From assembly GCF_036417845.1 (NCBI RefSeq), contig NC_090011.1, positions 1,674,001-1,738,000 of the forward strand: 64,000 nucleotides of DNA, in the 5' to 3' direction. The notes beneath the pieces were generated by a model. It saw nothing but the letters and a program-made list of their open reading frames with translations, was not told where the DNA came from and searched no databases. Made by a program: the position numbers and the translations under genes. Source of the DNA: Apteryx mantelli. Lineage: Eukaryota; Chordata; Aves; Apterygiformes; Apterygidae. Every line of letters begins with the position of its first letter. The stretch's first letter is position 1. Positions 1 to 11,535 of this stretch are shown one piece after another.

Positions 1-1156
1 TGAAAGCTTCTTTCCACTTGCAATTCCCAAATACAGCAATCCTTTCTGCACCTTCCTATGCCTCTTGTGTCTCACTGAACCTCTCCCCACAGCTCCTGTC
101 AGGAGTTTTCCTGCACGTCTCCCCAGGTCTGCGTGCATGAGGCTGTATGTCCCTGTGCCCACAGCAGCTCCGCACACCACGTGCTCCATGTGCAGAGCCC
201 TGTCCACCTGACTTAGTTTAGTGGGTGCTACAAACACATCTTGGAGCATGCCACAGGCACAGGCTGAGGGTCGGGGTGTCGTGCAGACCTGCAGGTTTCC
301 CAGGATGATCCTTTATCCATGTGGCCAGCAACGCTTCTGTCATGAGCTCACGGGGAGATGGTCGCCCCATTCTCCCAAGGGGAAATCCAGCACTGCCCCT
401 GCATGTCCCCAGGGCTCTTCCCTCCCCTCACGGCCTTGCAGTGGAGCAGGGCCTCATTCCAGCACCCGCCTGCACTGGGACAAACCCCAGTGTGCCACTT
501 CAGCAGGTTTGGGGCAAGGGCCTCACCCTGACCCCCGTCCCTCACCAGCCCCAGCCCGATACGGGTGCAGACGATGCCACAGGCAGGAGGGAGGGTGGCT
601 GCAGCCTGGGAAGGGGAAGCAGGAGAGCAGAGGGAAAGCAGAGACTTTGCCTGCACTAATAGCAGCTGATGCTATTTCGAGCCAACCCTGCACCTCCACC
701 TTGTCTGTCCAGGCCTCACGTTTTGCTGTCTCTGGCCTCGTCGCCGCAGCTCTGGATAGGATTTAGAAACCCCTTACTGCTTTCTCACACCCCTTAGCCT
801 TTTGGCTGCAACTTCCACCACAGCCCTTGCTTGCTGTATGGATAAAGCATCATCCTGGGAAACCTGCAGGTCTGCACAACACCCCGACCCTCAGCCTGTG
901 CCTGTGGCATGCTCTAAATGTGTTTGTAGCACCCACTAAACTAAGTCAGGTGGACAGGGCTCTGCACATGGAGCACGTGGTGCACGGGACTGCTGTGGGC
1001 ACAGGGACATACAGCCTCATGCACGCAGACCTGGGGAGACGTGCAGGAAAACTCCTGACAGGAGCTGTGGGGAGAGGTTCAGTGAGACACAAGAGGCATA
1101 GGAAGGTGCAGAAAGGATTGCTGTATTTGGGAATTGCAAGTGGAAAGAAGCTTTCA
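1..1156. repeat. Tail-to-tail palindrome junction 1 (left end of window)
   Basis: Positions 1-318 read as the reverse complement of about 838-1156: the stretch beginning TGAAAGCTTCTTTCC at 1 returns inverted ending at 1156. The spacer at 319-837 is not inverted. The same arms flank the B30.2 ends of neighbouring BTN-like genes elsewhere, so the 3' end of a plus-strand BTN-like gene probably lies just left of the window (inference). The spacer holds the sequence CTGCTTTC at 777-784, which is the uninterrupted form of the CR1 insertion site seen at the other three junctions. No gene is seen in this stretch. Confidence 0.8.
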
Positions 1157-1562
1157 AACTTTCCTACTCAAAAGCTTGCAAATGGGTGTGGGGCACCCCA
1201 GATTTAGTCCTGGGCACTGCACATCCCCTCGCCAGCAGCCCTGTCCACCCGCTGCCCCCCCTCCCCACTGCATTTATCTCCCCACATGGAGAGGGATGTC
1301 CCTTGTCCCAAAGCCACCTGGCCTCACCAGCAGCCGGGCCTGGCTCTGCGGGGGTGGCCAGCCTGTCTTGACACCAGGAGCAATGCTACTGAGGTCATGC
1401 CTAGGCTTTCTGCTCTGGCTCTGAGCACCAGGTGGGGTGCGAGGAGCTTTTCTCCTCAGTGGTTTCTGCTGCGGTCCCAGCTTTGTCTCCATTGGGGGGA
1501 CCCCGAAGCTCCCCAGGCCTTTGGGATGGGTCTGGATGTGGCTGTTGGGACTCCTGCAGCTC

Positions 1563-4500
1563 TCAGTTGCTGGAGCAGGAGGTGATGGGGGTTGGACTTG
1601 CTGAAGACGGTCCCAAATCGTTTCCCTGCCCTTCCTGGGCAGCGTGGTCACGATGCTCTGTAGTATCCTTGCTCTGGGCATCTTTGGCAGATCTCTTCAG
1701 CACTAATTGCTGTGGGAAATCCCAGTCTCTGGGGGGGCAGATGCGGAGGGGATCCCCAGCGGCTCCCCCCATGGCGGGGCCAGGGCTGAGGAAGGGGTAG
1801 AGCATCTCCGAGTCAGGCACGGGGATGTCCACAATCAGGGCCATTTGGGCAACATTATAAAACATGAGTTTCCCCGCTTCTCCATCCAGATACACCCCGA
1901 TGACGACTGCCTTCTCCTGGCTCTGCAGCAGTGTGTCGGCCTCGAGGGGGTGGTACCGTCCACCCGCTCTCCCCAGGGCCCAGAAGCCCTCCTTGGGTCG
2001 TTCCTCCACCTCCCCTCGTCTCACCCGGGCCCTGGTGCTCTCGCTCAGCACCCCCAACTCCCAGTCCTCCCCATCCCCCACCTCCACCTCCCAGTAAGCC
2101 CTCTGGGATGAAAACCCCTGGTGCCCCACGGCAATGCAGGGGGCTGGCCCCAGTGAGGAGGGCCGGCACTGGACGCATTGGCCTTGCTCTGACACGATGA
2201 GCTCAGGGTGCTGATGGCTTGGGTCGAGGGTGATGGCCACTGTGGAGAGAGTAGGACAGTGCTGTCATCCGTGGGGCGTGCTGGGATCCACCAGCCCCGG
2301 AGGGAAGGGCAGACCCCAGCTTTGTGCTGCTCACGTGCCCCGGGTGATGGAGAGTGGGCAGAGACCTGATGGCCTCGTGCCACTGACAGGGTCATGCTAT
2401 GCTGATCTCAGTCAAGCATCCCTGCACAGCTCCGAGCGCGGGGAGACAGACACAAGCTGCCAGCGTGACCCAGATTTGGCACCACAAGCACCTTCCACCC
2501 ACCCCTCTCCCAGGAGATGCCACCCCCTGCAGCTCCCACCAGAGCCAGCACTCACCCTGGTAGCTCCGCGCCCTTCGGAAAGCTGTAAAGGAAAAGGTGT
2601 GTGAATGGTTAGGAGAGGGGCTGTGAGGGTAGGGGTGCAGGGGCCCTAGTTCGGGAAGCTCTGGGATGGCTTTTGTGGGGCAGGGGATGACAGGAAATGC
2701 CCCATGTTGCCAGGGCCAGGCCCCTCCCTGGGACTGTGGGTACCCGGGCACCTCCTGGGTGATAGCCAATGCCCAGCCCTGGCCAAGGGGTCGGGCAGGA
2801 GGTGGGAGATGGTGCTGAGGTGGGGGATGTGCACAAGGGTGCAGGAGACTCCATGGAGAAGGACAGAAAGCATCAGCTCTTACCCAGCTCTTGGGTGGCT
2901 TTCTCTGAAATGAAAAGAGGGTCTTTAGCACCTGCAATCCCTCCCGGAAGCCCTGTGGGCACTGCCCACCTCTCCCTGAGGCATGCTGGCAGAAGACCCC
3001 TTGCCTGTGCTGCCTGCAGGTCTCCTGCACCCCAGGGATACCACCCGATGCCTCTTGGACCTCTCTGGGCACATTCCTGCCTGGCTGCTCCTGGTCCCTG
3101 CCAGTATTGAGCTGTGGCAACAGCTTGGAGGGGACCTGGAGCCACCAGACTCCCCATGCACTCTGCACACCACAGACAGGAACTCCCCCCAACCTGTCCT
3201 TCACATTGGTCCAGGATGGCTTTTCACCATGGGGACACTGTGCCCAGCCCTGAGCTGCCTGGGGCCCTCTGGCCCTCGTCCCAAGCTGCTGAGGCCTGCT
3301 CGGGCAATCCTGGGAGGCTGTGCTGAGTGAGGACTACTCATCTTGCACGAGGGCTCTGGGAAAGAAGCCTCACTCCCCTCCTTGCTCTCTCCCTCGGTGA
3401 GTGCTACAGGTGCTGTGCCGTGGGGCAGATGGCAGGGGCAGAGTGGACAAGCTGCAAAAGTGCCTGGAGCTCTGTGTGGTGTCGTGCATGAGCCTCCTCT
3501 CTGGAGGCTGATCCCTGGTCAACCTCCTCCCATGGGAGCCTGCAGGAGGTGCTCAGCCTTGCTGGGGGTTCAGCGGGATCCCACCCCATGCTTTTTTGGC
3601 AGCTCCCCTTTTCCTTCTCTGCAGAGCTCACCTTTACTCTTGCGAAGTTCTGTGTTCTCTGGAAGGGAAGAGAAGGAGGTATGAGGGGCCTGGCCACAAG
3701 CCAGGGCTGCTGCCCTGGTGGGGCAGCACATCGGGCACCAAGGTGCTTCTCTTCTCAGGTGGGGACCCGAGCTGGGCATTGCCCTGACCCCATCCCTGAG
3801 AGCTGGCATAGCCAGGGGGGCAGTTGCATCTCTCCCCGAGGAGGAGCAGACCCACCAGCACCCAGGGGCACTCCCAGTACCTGCTTCCATGGTCTTCAGC
3901 AGCGCATCTGCAAGAGGAAGAAGGAGGTGTTGTCTGTAGAGCAGAGCCCCTGGGACAGGTGCCACACGCATGCCTTGCAAGGGCTGTGCAGGCACCCCAC
4001 AGCCTGCCCCACATGGGGCCAGAGGTGCCCCCAATGCCTTGGGGTAATCCCCAGCAGAGCCCAGTGTGGCTGGAGGTGATGGAGCACATCCCCAGGGTCG
4101 CTCCGTGGCCAGACCCTGCCCATGGTGCAGAGGGGCTCGTGGCACCCTCGCTGGCCATGCCGCCCCCCAGTGTGATCACCCATTCCGCAGCGAGGGCGCT
4201 GGGCAGACGCAGCCCAGCTCCCCGCATGGCACTGGCACTGCTGGCCTCACATGGAGCACGAGGAGGCACAAGGCATGGCGGGAGGCACAGGACACCTACC
4301 CTTGTCCAGGAGAGCCGCCTCCTGCTCCACTTTCCTGCCGGCTGCCTTCCCGTTGGCTGCAGAGGAGCAAGAGATGTCCCATCAGATGGCACAAAGCCTG
4401 CAGTAGCAGGTCACTCCTGCAGGACTCATCCCTGCATCCAGCAGGCAGGCCACCCCCCTGACCAGGGACCACCAAGCTGGGCTCTTGGTGGGCACCTGGT

Positions 4501-6670
4501 GTGTCCCGTGGGATGGGACAGGGCATGGGGCCAAGCTCTGGAGACATTTCAGGGTTGGCCAAACTGGGACAGCCTCCCCTCACCCCTGAGGTGGCAGATT
4601 GTGCCAAGCAGACACCCAGGGTCCACAACAGTGGGCACTGCCTTGTGATGTGTGGTGTCCCCACTCCCTCCACCATGAGACAGCCTGGGGCCATCAGGCC
4701 ACACAACACATGTGGGGAAATGCTCCCTACAGCCAACAGCCATGCAACTGCTGGCCAGGCATGGACCTGCCCCCTGCACCTCCCCACGATCATGCAGCCA
4801 GCAGTACCTCAGGGGCAAAGCGCAGCCCAAGACCCTCCCTTCCCCTTACCTCGGTGAATAACAAATGCTCCAGCTGCAAGGGCCAGGAGGAACAACACGA
4901 GCAGCACACAGAAGGCGGGCAGCCAGGGAGATGCATGAGGGAAGATGTCTCCTGGCATTGCCAAGAGAAATTGTGGAAATCATTGAGATTGCAGCGACAC
5001 CCTGCCCAAATCCCTCCTGCTGCCAGCAAACAGCAAACAGCAGCCTGGGCTACCCACATTGCCCATCCCGTTCAGCTGGCATGTGGCATCTGCAAGAGAA
5101 GTGTCTGTCCCCACCCCCCGCACTCCAAGAAGTCACTTTTTGGTATCCCCCGCACTCCGTTCTCTGCGGGAGATGGGGTTTATCACTGCCTCATCCTCCC
5201 TACAGCTGTGTATCTGCAACTCGAGACCCACCTCCGAGCTCAACAGCCGAGTGCTGCTCGGTGCCCGTCAGGCTGCTTTGCACGACACAGAGTATTTTGT
5301 CAGTGTCCTTTCCTCCGGGGACAGTGATGTGGCTCTCCACAGTGTAGAGCTGCTGCTGGTCCTGCGTGATGGTGGTCACCGGCTCCATTGCCAGGGCCTG
5401 CCCGTCCTGCGTGACCCAGCGGACCGTGGGCTCGGGGAACCATCCGGCGGATTTGCAGGACAGCCCCAGCCCTGACCCCTCGGGCCTCGTGACATGTAAG
5501 TAAACCAGGGCTACAGCTGCAGGGACAGACAAGGAAAATATCCTGTGGCTCAGTGGGGATGGCAGCCCTGTCCCACCCTCAGCACACCCAGGGTCCTCAT
5601 CCTTCATCAGTGAGCACCTGCACCCCAGCAGCTGATCCAGAGAGCAAAGATCAAGGTGTCGGCCAAGCATGCCCTCCAGATCCCTGTCTGGGAGGCTATT
5701 AAGTGGTGCACGACTGGTCCCATTGCTGCACACATCCTGCCCTTGCCAGCATGGGCTCTGCCCTGCCTCCCAAACAAGGGGCTGATGAGCATCCTAAAAG
5801 GATGCAGCCTCTGCCAGTACCCTGCAAGGATGCAGCCTCTGCAGGCATCCCGCAAGGATGCAACCTCGATGAGAATCCTGCAGGGATGCAGCTTCCACCT
5901 CAGCCTGCCACCCATGGACCACCATCTGTGGCAAGAACACCCCATCTCGGAGGAGACCCTTGCACTTCCACAGCCCTCGCCTCACCTTCTACTTGGAGCA
6001 CAGCGATGGCTTCCAAGTTTCTTTGCTGACTTCCCACAAAGCACTGGTAGCTCCCTGCATCCTCTATGCGAAGGCTCCTCAGCTTCAGAGAGACGTTCCC
6101 ACGGCTGAACTCCTGGGGGAAGAGCTCGGTCCGGCCCTCATAGCCTTTGCCCGGCATCTCCTGAGCTCCTTCCCCACCATGGTGGTGGACACTGACAGTC
6201 CTGAGACCATACTTCCTCCAGCGCACCTCCAGGCTGGGCAGGGGGGCCGGTGGGGAGAGTTGGCAGGGTATCACCACATCCTGGCCCAGCTCCCCCACCA
6301 CGGGCAGCAGGGAGGTGGACAGTGAGATCTCCGCTGCAACAAACAACCGCGAGAAACCATGACATGGGGGGAAGGCGGAGAGGGGGTCAAACCCTGCCAG
6401 GACACGTCGGGAAGAAGCAGGGGGAACAGGGTGGCCAAGCCAGGGCCCACACGCACAGCCCATGCACCATGCCTGGAGGCAAGGAAGGAGCTGTGCACTC
6501 TGAGTGGCAGCTGGCAAAAAAGAAGAGGTCAGGGAGAGCGAGGTGGGGAAATGCACAGGATTACCAGAGCCGGGACGTGGTGCCAGGAGGGACAGTCCCA
6601 GGCTGAGCATGCAGAGTATCCCTTGCGTCGCCAGGTCACTGCTCGGGGGAGCTGTGGAGCGGGAGCCCAT
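1563..6670 (-). CDS. Butyrophilin-like receptor, beta-type IgV (gene 1), complete
   Basis: Type I membrane protein of the butyrophilin family, predicted 558 aa. Exons from 5' to 3': 6565-6670 signal peptide; 5986-6333 IgV; 5232-5516 IgC; 4850-4951 transmembrane; 4300-4356, 3881-3907, 3632-3658, 2884-2904 and 2556-2582, short coiled-coil (heptad) exons; 1563-2239 B30.2. Every intron is GT-AG and phase 1, and the frame is open throughout. The IgV has GQDVVIPC, VRWRKY, a GNVS glycosylation site and GSYQC. The IgC has the butyrophilin hallmark GWFPEP. The membrane segment is a long Leu/Ala/Val stretch. The PRY-SPRY shows LDP, YWEVEVGD, ELGV and LYPFLSPG. Butyrophilins present a V-C ectodomain and use B30.2 for cytoplasmic sensing; the ligand here is unknown. 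The frame ends at a TGA soon after B30.2, about 95 codons earlier than in the plus-strand genes. The ATG opens a hydrophobic leader just before a GTAATC donor. The ectodomain and exon plan fit BTN better than TRIM, which lacks Ig domains, or B-G, which lacks IgC and B30.2. Confidence 0.88.
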
Positions 6671-7886
6671 GCTGCGGCTGATGAGACTGTGACATTCGGG
6701 CGATGGGGCAATATCCACTTGGAAGGGAGTTTCAGCTTCCTTCCATGCCTGCAGAGACACTCCAAAGAGCACCCGAAGCGAGGGGGCCTCGCTCTCAGCA
6801 CTGGGGCACTTTCGGGGAGGAGAGCCTAAAGCACCAGCAGGCACTTAGCAGGGACCCGAGGTCTTCTCTGCGGGAGCCAGGACCCTGCTGTCTGCCCCGG
6901 CTCTGCCGGGCTCTTCACCGAAACAGCATTGCACCCAGTCTTGGACTCTGACCCTGGCACAGCACCAGGAAATACCAGCACCAACGTTTCTTGCCGGCAC
7001 TTCCTTGCACATCCCAGGATCAGAGGGCAAAGGGAGCAAGAGAAGGCCAGACCCACCAGCTGGCACCAGAGGAAAGCAGAGCCAAAAAGGGCTACTTTGT
7101 CTGTCTGTTCTTTTCTAGAGCAGAAAATGGCTCAGACTGCCCTCTCAGTCTGATGCATTTGCTAGGCTGGCAAATTCCGACCATTGTCTAACCCACAAAT
7201 CTTTGCCAGGAGCTCTGCCCCTTGCTGCCTGGAGCAAGGAGCTCTCACAGAGCAGCGAGGGGCCTCTGGAAATAGGGAGAGGGATGGGTGTTAACACCCG
7301 GCATGGGGACCAATGCAAGAGCCAACAGCCAGCACAGGGATCAATGCACCCCATGGTGTAAGAATCAGCACACAGCACAGGGACCAATGCATCCTGCAGT
7401 GCAAGAGCCTGCACCTGGGATATGGGCGGACACACCCCGCAGTGCAAGATCCAGCTCCCAACGCAAGGACCAATGCACCTAGATGCAGCCCCAATGTGCC
7501 CCTTCGCCAGGCTGGGACTGAGGGCCTCACCCTGACCCTGTCCCTCCCTGGCCCTGGCCTCATCTGGGAGCCACCAATGCTGCAGGCAGGAGGGAGAGAG
7601 GTTGCATGCAGCAAGGGAAGTGGGAAGGTGGCCGTGAAGGAGCGACTTTGCCTGCACCGTGGCCCTGCGCTCAGCAGGCAGCAGGCAGGAGCTGCAGTTC
7701 TCCCCATCTCCAGAGCATGACCATAACCCAAATGCTATGTATTGCTCCGATCCCAATTTCCCACTAGTGCCCTGGGAATTAGGGGATGACTGTGTCTCTG
7801 ATGCTGCCCCTCAACCGCTCGAGAATGGTCTATTCAGCCCTGTCTGCACCACTAAGGGCATTTTGTGGCATCAGCAGCTCACACAC
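6671..7886. other. Upstream region of gene 1, no gene seen
   Basis: This lies between the beta-gene signal exon and the Ig-receptor transmembrane exon. It contains a minisatellite (7300-7490) and, at about 7485-7680, a block related to the palindrome spacer at 480-660. At about 7690 there is a deletion junction: relative to unit 2 (28234-30766) about 2.5 kb is missing here. I see no convincing promoter motif for gene 1. Confidence 0.5.
7300..7490. repeat. Minisatellite, unit 1
   Basis: Degenerate tandem units of about 45 bp built around 'GACCAATGCACCCxxxxxGTGCAAGAGCC'-like text, roughly four units. The homologous tracts at 27780 and 48690 have different unit numbers. Confidence 0.65.
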
Positions 7887-10416
7887 CTTTTCTTGCCAGA
7901 AGGAATCCCAGCACAACCAGGAGCAGGACAGATGGGATCCTGATTCTGAGAGCAAGAGATAGGATGCTGCCTATCATGAAATGCAAATAAAAATTATCAG
8001 GAAATCAAGCAAATCTGCCTTCCAGCTTCATTTTTATTCCGCCAAGCCAAACATCGCTTCTTTGGCATGAAATGGTCTTGGTGCCATTCCCCAACACCAG
8101 ACCTGAGTCCCTTACCTCCAGGACTCTCCTCGGACCCAGGAACAATGTTATTCACCTTGAATTCATCACCTAGGCGATAAATGCAGGAGTGATTGGAGAT
8201 GGGAGGAAGGCCACAATCCTTCCTCCACTGCTCTTTGCTCTGTCTGACCTGCGGAGCCCCGTAACAGCGGCAAGGCATGGGGCACGAGCTGGGCCAGCGC
8301 CAAGTGCTGGGAGGAAGATGTGGGGCTCTGTGCAGCCGAGGATGCTGCAGGGAGCGAAAATAAGGCCTGAGGTCTTGGGCACTGAGTTTACAGCCCTCTC
8401 TCTCTAGCTGTTCTCAACTGTACCTCCATATTTGGGTAGGACTAAAAATGAATACTCTGAGACCCCCAAATCAACCCAGACACATTGCAAAATTATCTTA
8501 TGCGGTCTAAATGTTTAGGACAACCCCTCACCCTGGACATGCAGGCGTTGCATGGGGCTGAGCTGGAATCGGGCAAGGCCCAACCTGAAACAGGCCCCCA
8601 GCACAGCCTCACCCCACAAATGAGGCCTTGTGGGAGGGAGATGTTGGCTGGACCCCCGAGCAGGGCAGAGCTCCAGCTCACACATCATGGTCCCTTTTAC
8701 CTGCCAGAGTCGTCTGCTTGCTGGGCACTGCAGCAGTTTGGGGGCCTTCAGGCTTGTCACCTGAGCAAATGATATGGAGCTGATAAGAGAGGGGATGGGA
8801 GCTGCTCACCCTGGGGTCAGAATAGGTGTCCCCGTGCCACAGATGGGGTGAGGTGGGACAGGGATGGCTCAGACACTTTCGAGGTGGACGAGGTCTTTCT
8901 TCCCCTTCCCCTGGACATGCAGGTGTTGCATGAGGCTGAGCTGGGATCAGGTCACCTGGTTCAGGCTGTCTCGGATCTCATATACACAAGAGTCATTGCC
9001 GGAGCTGGCCACGGACACACTCTTGTAATGGCTGTAGATCATGCTTTTTTCACCCTTCATGGCTCTCACCTCCTGCCCGTCGCGGCAGAAGATGACGCGG
9101 GTAATGGGACTGCTGATGACCACCGTGCATTGGAGCAGCACAGTTTCACCCAGCCGGGCTGCTGTGGGTCTCAGGAAGATACTGGGGGCTTGGAGGTCAC
9201 CTGGGGATGGAACAGAGCAAGTGGAGGGAGGGAGGGAGGGAGGAAGGGAGGGAGGGAGACATCTGTCCGTGCAGCAAAGGATGGATGCCGGGGTGGGGGT
9301 GTCTGTGCCCTGTCCCCACTTGAGACTGCTGCTGCAAGGCAGCAGGGATGCCAGGGAAGAGTATTTTCTTCCACCTGCAGATTTCATCCCCCTTCCGCAC
9401 TGCTCTGAAGGGTAGGGAGAGGCTGTTGATGGGCAGAGGGGTTTGGAGATGGGGTTTGAGTGCCCAGCGCCAACACTGCCGGGTCTCAGAGAGAGGGGCA
9501 GAGCCCGGTGCAGGACTGCGTTTCAAAGGAGACCACTTGTCCAGCCTGTGTGTTGGTTGACTTGGTGCAAAGAGACCTAAACAGAGAGGAGCCCCACAAA
9601 GCACAGGATTGGTGGGGAAGCCCTAAGCCTCCCAGGGAGGGGAGAGTGAGCTGGGCAGAATGGGGACAGACAGACAGACAGACAGACAGACTGACCTGGA
9701 GCTTCACAGAGTTTCTGGCTGACAGCTTGCCAAGCTGGGGAAAGCAAAGAGAAAGGAGTTTAGTGCTGAGTTAGACCTTTCTCGGTGTGTCCAAGAATGA
9801 CAAATGACACCTCTCTTCCCCACTGCTAGATATGCTCCCACTGACAGTTCCCCTGGCATAGGCAGGCCAGCTCTGACCATCCCATTCCCCTTCCCTGTGA
9901 TGGGGAGAGGATCTGGTATGGGCCAGCCTTGGAGCCGGGGAGCTTCAGGGCTGAAGATCCTCGTATGAATGCTTTCTTTGCCGTGCACAGAGGGAAGGTT
10001 TCTTAGCCAACGCCTCTCAGCTGTTCGACCACTGCACTCCTCCCCACACCTCTGCAGGGTAAACTTCTGCAATTTTGATCTTGTGCACTGAGCTCAGACA
10101 TCCCAGCACCCTTTCCCTGTGCCATGGCCGCCCTAGAGCCACTTCCATACCCAAGGTGTGGATGTGCTCTGAAATCTGTCATCCAGCTGGAGAAAAAAGA
10201 GGGAAGCCAACCCCTGCATGAGCATGCTGGTTTTCGTGGAGAAACTGCGAGGGCTGGCCCTTACACCAGATGGTCAAGGCTGCTCTCAGTGGTATTTTCG
10301 TCACCCTCCCACAGACCAGCCAGGCGCAGAGACTCACCGTGGAGCAGGAGGCCCAGAGACAGGACCATGGGGCCGGGGAGCAGCACCCCAATGCTGCAGC
10401 ACCACTGGGGCTGCAT
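7887..10416 (-). pseudogene. Single-Ig-domain leukocyte-receptor-like gene, broken, tail deleted (unit 1)
   Basis: Exon plan of a leukocyte-receptor-type Ig gene, all phase 1: 10338-10416 signal peptide (starts MQPQWCCSIGV); 9696-9734, a 39-bp second leader exon; 8910-9200 Ig domain (PSIFLRPT, GETVLLQC, NDSCVYE); 8116-8169, an 18-residue stalk (GDEFKVN...EESPG); 7887-7970 transmembrane (SILSLALRIRIPSV then Leu/Val-rich). The split leader, short stalk exon and single Ig recall KIR/CHIR-like receptors, but the family assignment is tentative. Three lesions: a TGA near the end of the Ig exon (8947-8949, Arg in the other copies), loss of the GT donor after that exon, and a 2.5-kb deletion removing the cytoplasmic exons. 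A partial second Ig 3' end with an intact donor lies at about 8532-8575. It sits upstream of gene 1 on the same strand. Confidence 0.7.
9664..9691. repeat. CAGA microsatellite
   Basis: About seven perfect CAGA units immediately 3' of the donor of the second leader exon of the Ig-receptor relic. Confidence 0.8.
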
Positions 10417-10842
10417 CGATGTTCTGTGACCAAGGAGCAGCTCCAGTTCCTCCCCAACCTGACCCGTTCCCTCCTCCTCTCTGATGCTTCTCACCACTCC
10501 CCATTTCCTCTCTAGCATGCCCCAGCCATGGCATCTCTATTGAAGGCTGGAGTCTGAGACCAGATGGACGTCGCTGGAGACAGACCAGGACAGGCGCTAT
10601 AGGTGGGGGTGGAGGAGAGGATGTTCGCTGAACCCACCACATCAAATGCGGCCTTGATTTTTGTCAGGGACCTGCACCCCAGGCCAGCAGGCTCAGGCAG
10701 CTCTGTGTCATGTCTGTGTGGCTCCACAGCAGCTCAGACACCTGCACGAGACTGCACTTTTCCAAAAATGTGGAAGCAGACTTCCAGCTGGGAGCTGTTT
10801 GCGAAGACAACATCTCATCCGCATGTAGGTGAGGTTGTTAGT

Positions 10843-11535
10843 GCTGCTGTGACGGTGTACTCCTTTCTCCCATCCCGATGTGCTCTCTCCCCCTCAACCT
10901 GACCTTCCTGTAAACAGCACATATGTAGGGGCTAATTGAGCATGCACCAAATAAGGCCCGTCTAGTATGCAAATATGACTATGAGTCAATCATCTCCCCC
11001 CTCATAAATAGGGGGCAGCAGAGCCCATTGAGCTCTCCTGCATGGCAGCGGGCTGCACTGCAGAACGTCCTCTTGAGCAGGGACACCTCTCAAGGTTACT
11101 CCTCGAGGTTGAGAGATTCCTTACCTGCGACAGATCCTCGGTAAGTGATTAATAGCATGCTGAACTTTTGCAAACTTCACAAAGCTTTGCTGAGTTATAT
11201 CTTTGATTAATTGTGCACATAATCCCTTAGACATAAACCATTGACCAAGTCTGGGACTAGGACTGGATCCAGACGCACCTAGGCTCCTCTCCAAAGGAGT
11301 TTGGAAAGCAAGGGGGTCCAGTCTGAACCTTGTGACTCAACGGGAGGGTCTCTGTTGCACATGCATCTGACCCCGTCCTTCATGCAGTAACTAACTGAGT
11401 GAACCTTGCCAATCGAACCTCGTTAAATCATTCTTATTTACAACTGAACTGTGTTAAGTCGCTGTCTTACTGCAATAAACGTAGTGCTGCTTCCCTCTCA
11501 TGAGTGAAGTGCATCACTCCTTTCGCGACAGCTGC
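10843..11535 (+). mobile_element. Solo LTR of an endogenous retrovirus (unit 1)
   Basis: The LTR spans 10848-11530 (683 bp), begins TGTGACGG and ends GCGACA, and is flanked by a perfect 5-bp target-site duplication GCTGC (10843-10847, 11531-11535). It has a TATA-like CATAAATA at 11003 and an AATAAA signal near 11475, both on the + strand. No internal viral region is present, so it is a solo LTR. The 5-bp duplication suggests an ERVL-like group (weak inference). The same insertion is in all three units, so it predates the triplication. Confidence 0.85.
10967..11146 (+). promoter_or_regulatory. Candidate LTR promoter with octamer, TATA-like box and splice donor (unit 1)
   Basis: ATGCAAAT (10967-10974) is the octamer used by lymphoid Oct factors in immunoglobulin promoters. 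It lies about 30 bp before a TATA-like CATAAATA (11003-11010). About 110 bp after the expected start is a strong donor, CTCG/GTAAGT (11141). The next well-formed + strand acceptor before a start codon is at 13535-13536, with a pyrimidine tract, 22 bp before the alpha-gene ATG. A noncoding first exon joining these is an inference. Confidence 0.5.

Noticed and set aside
1274-1681. A long-tail-like frame (RRKAPRTPPGAQSQ...) downstream of gene 1 on the minus strand.
   Set aside because: It is in a different frame from gene 1's B30.2 and beyond its stop. It is the untranslated remnant of the tail that genes 2 and 4 still encode.
7300-7490. Regularly spaced repeats that look array-like.
   Set aside because: The units are degenerate and directly adjacent with no unique spacers, in a vertebrate genome: a minisatellite, not CRISPR.
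10512-10727. A conserved 71-codon minus-strand frame upstream of the Ig-receptor leader, repeated in all units.
   Set aside because: Conservation only reflects recent duplication of the unit. It has no leader or domain; a 5' noncoding exon is possible but unsupported.
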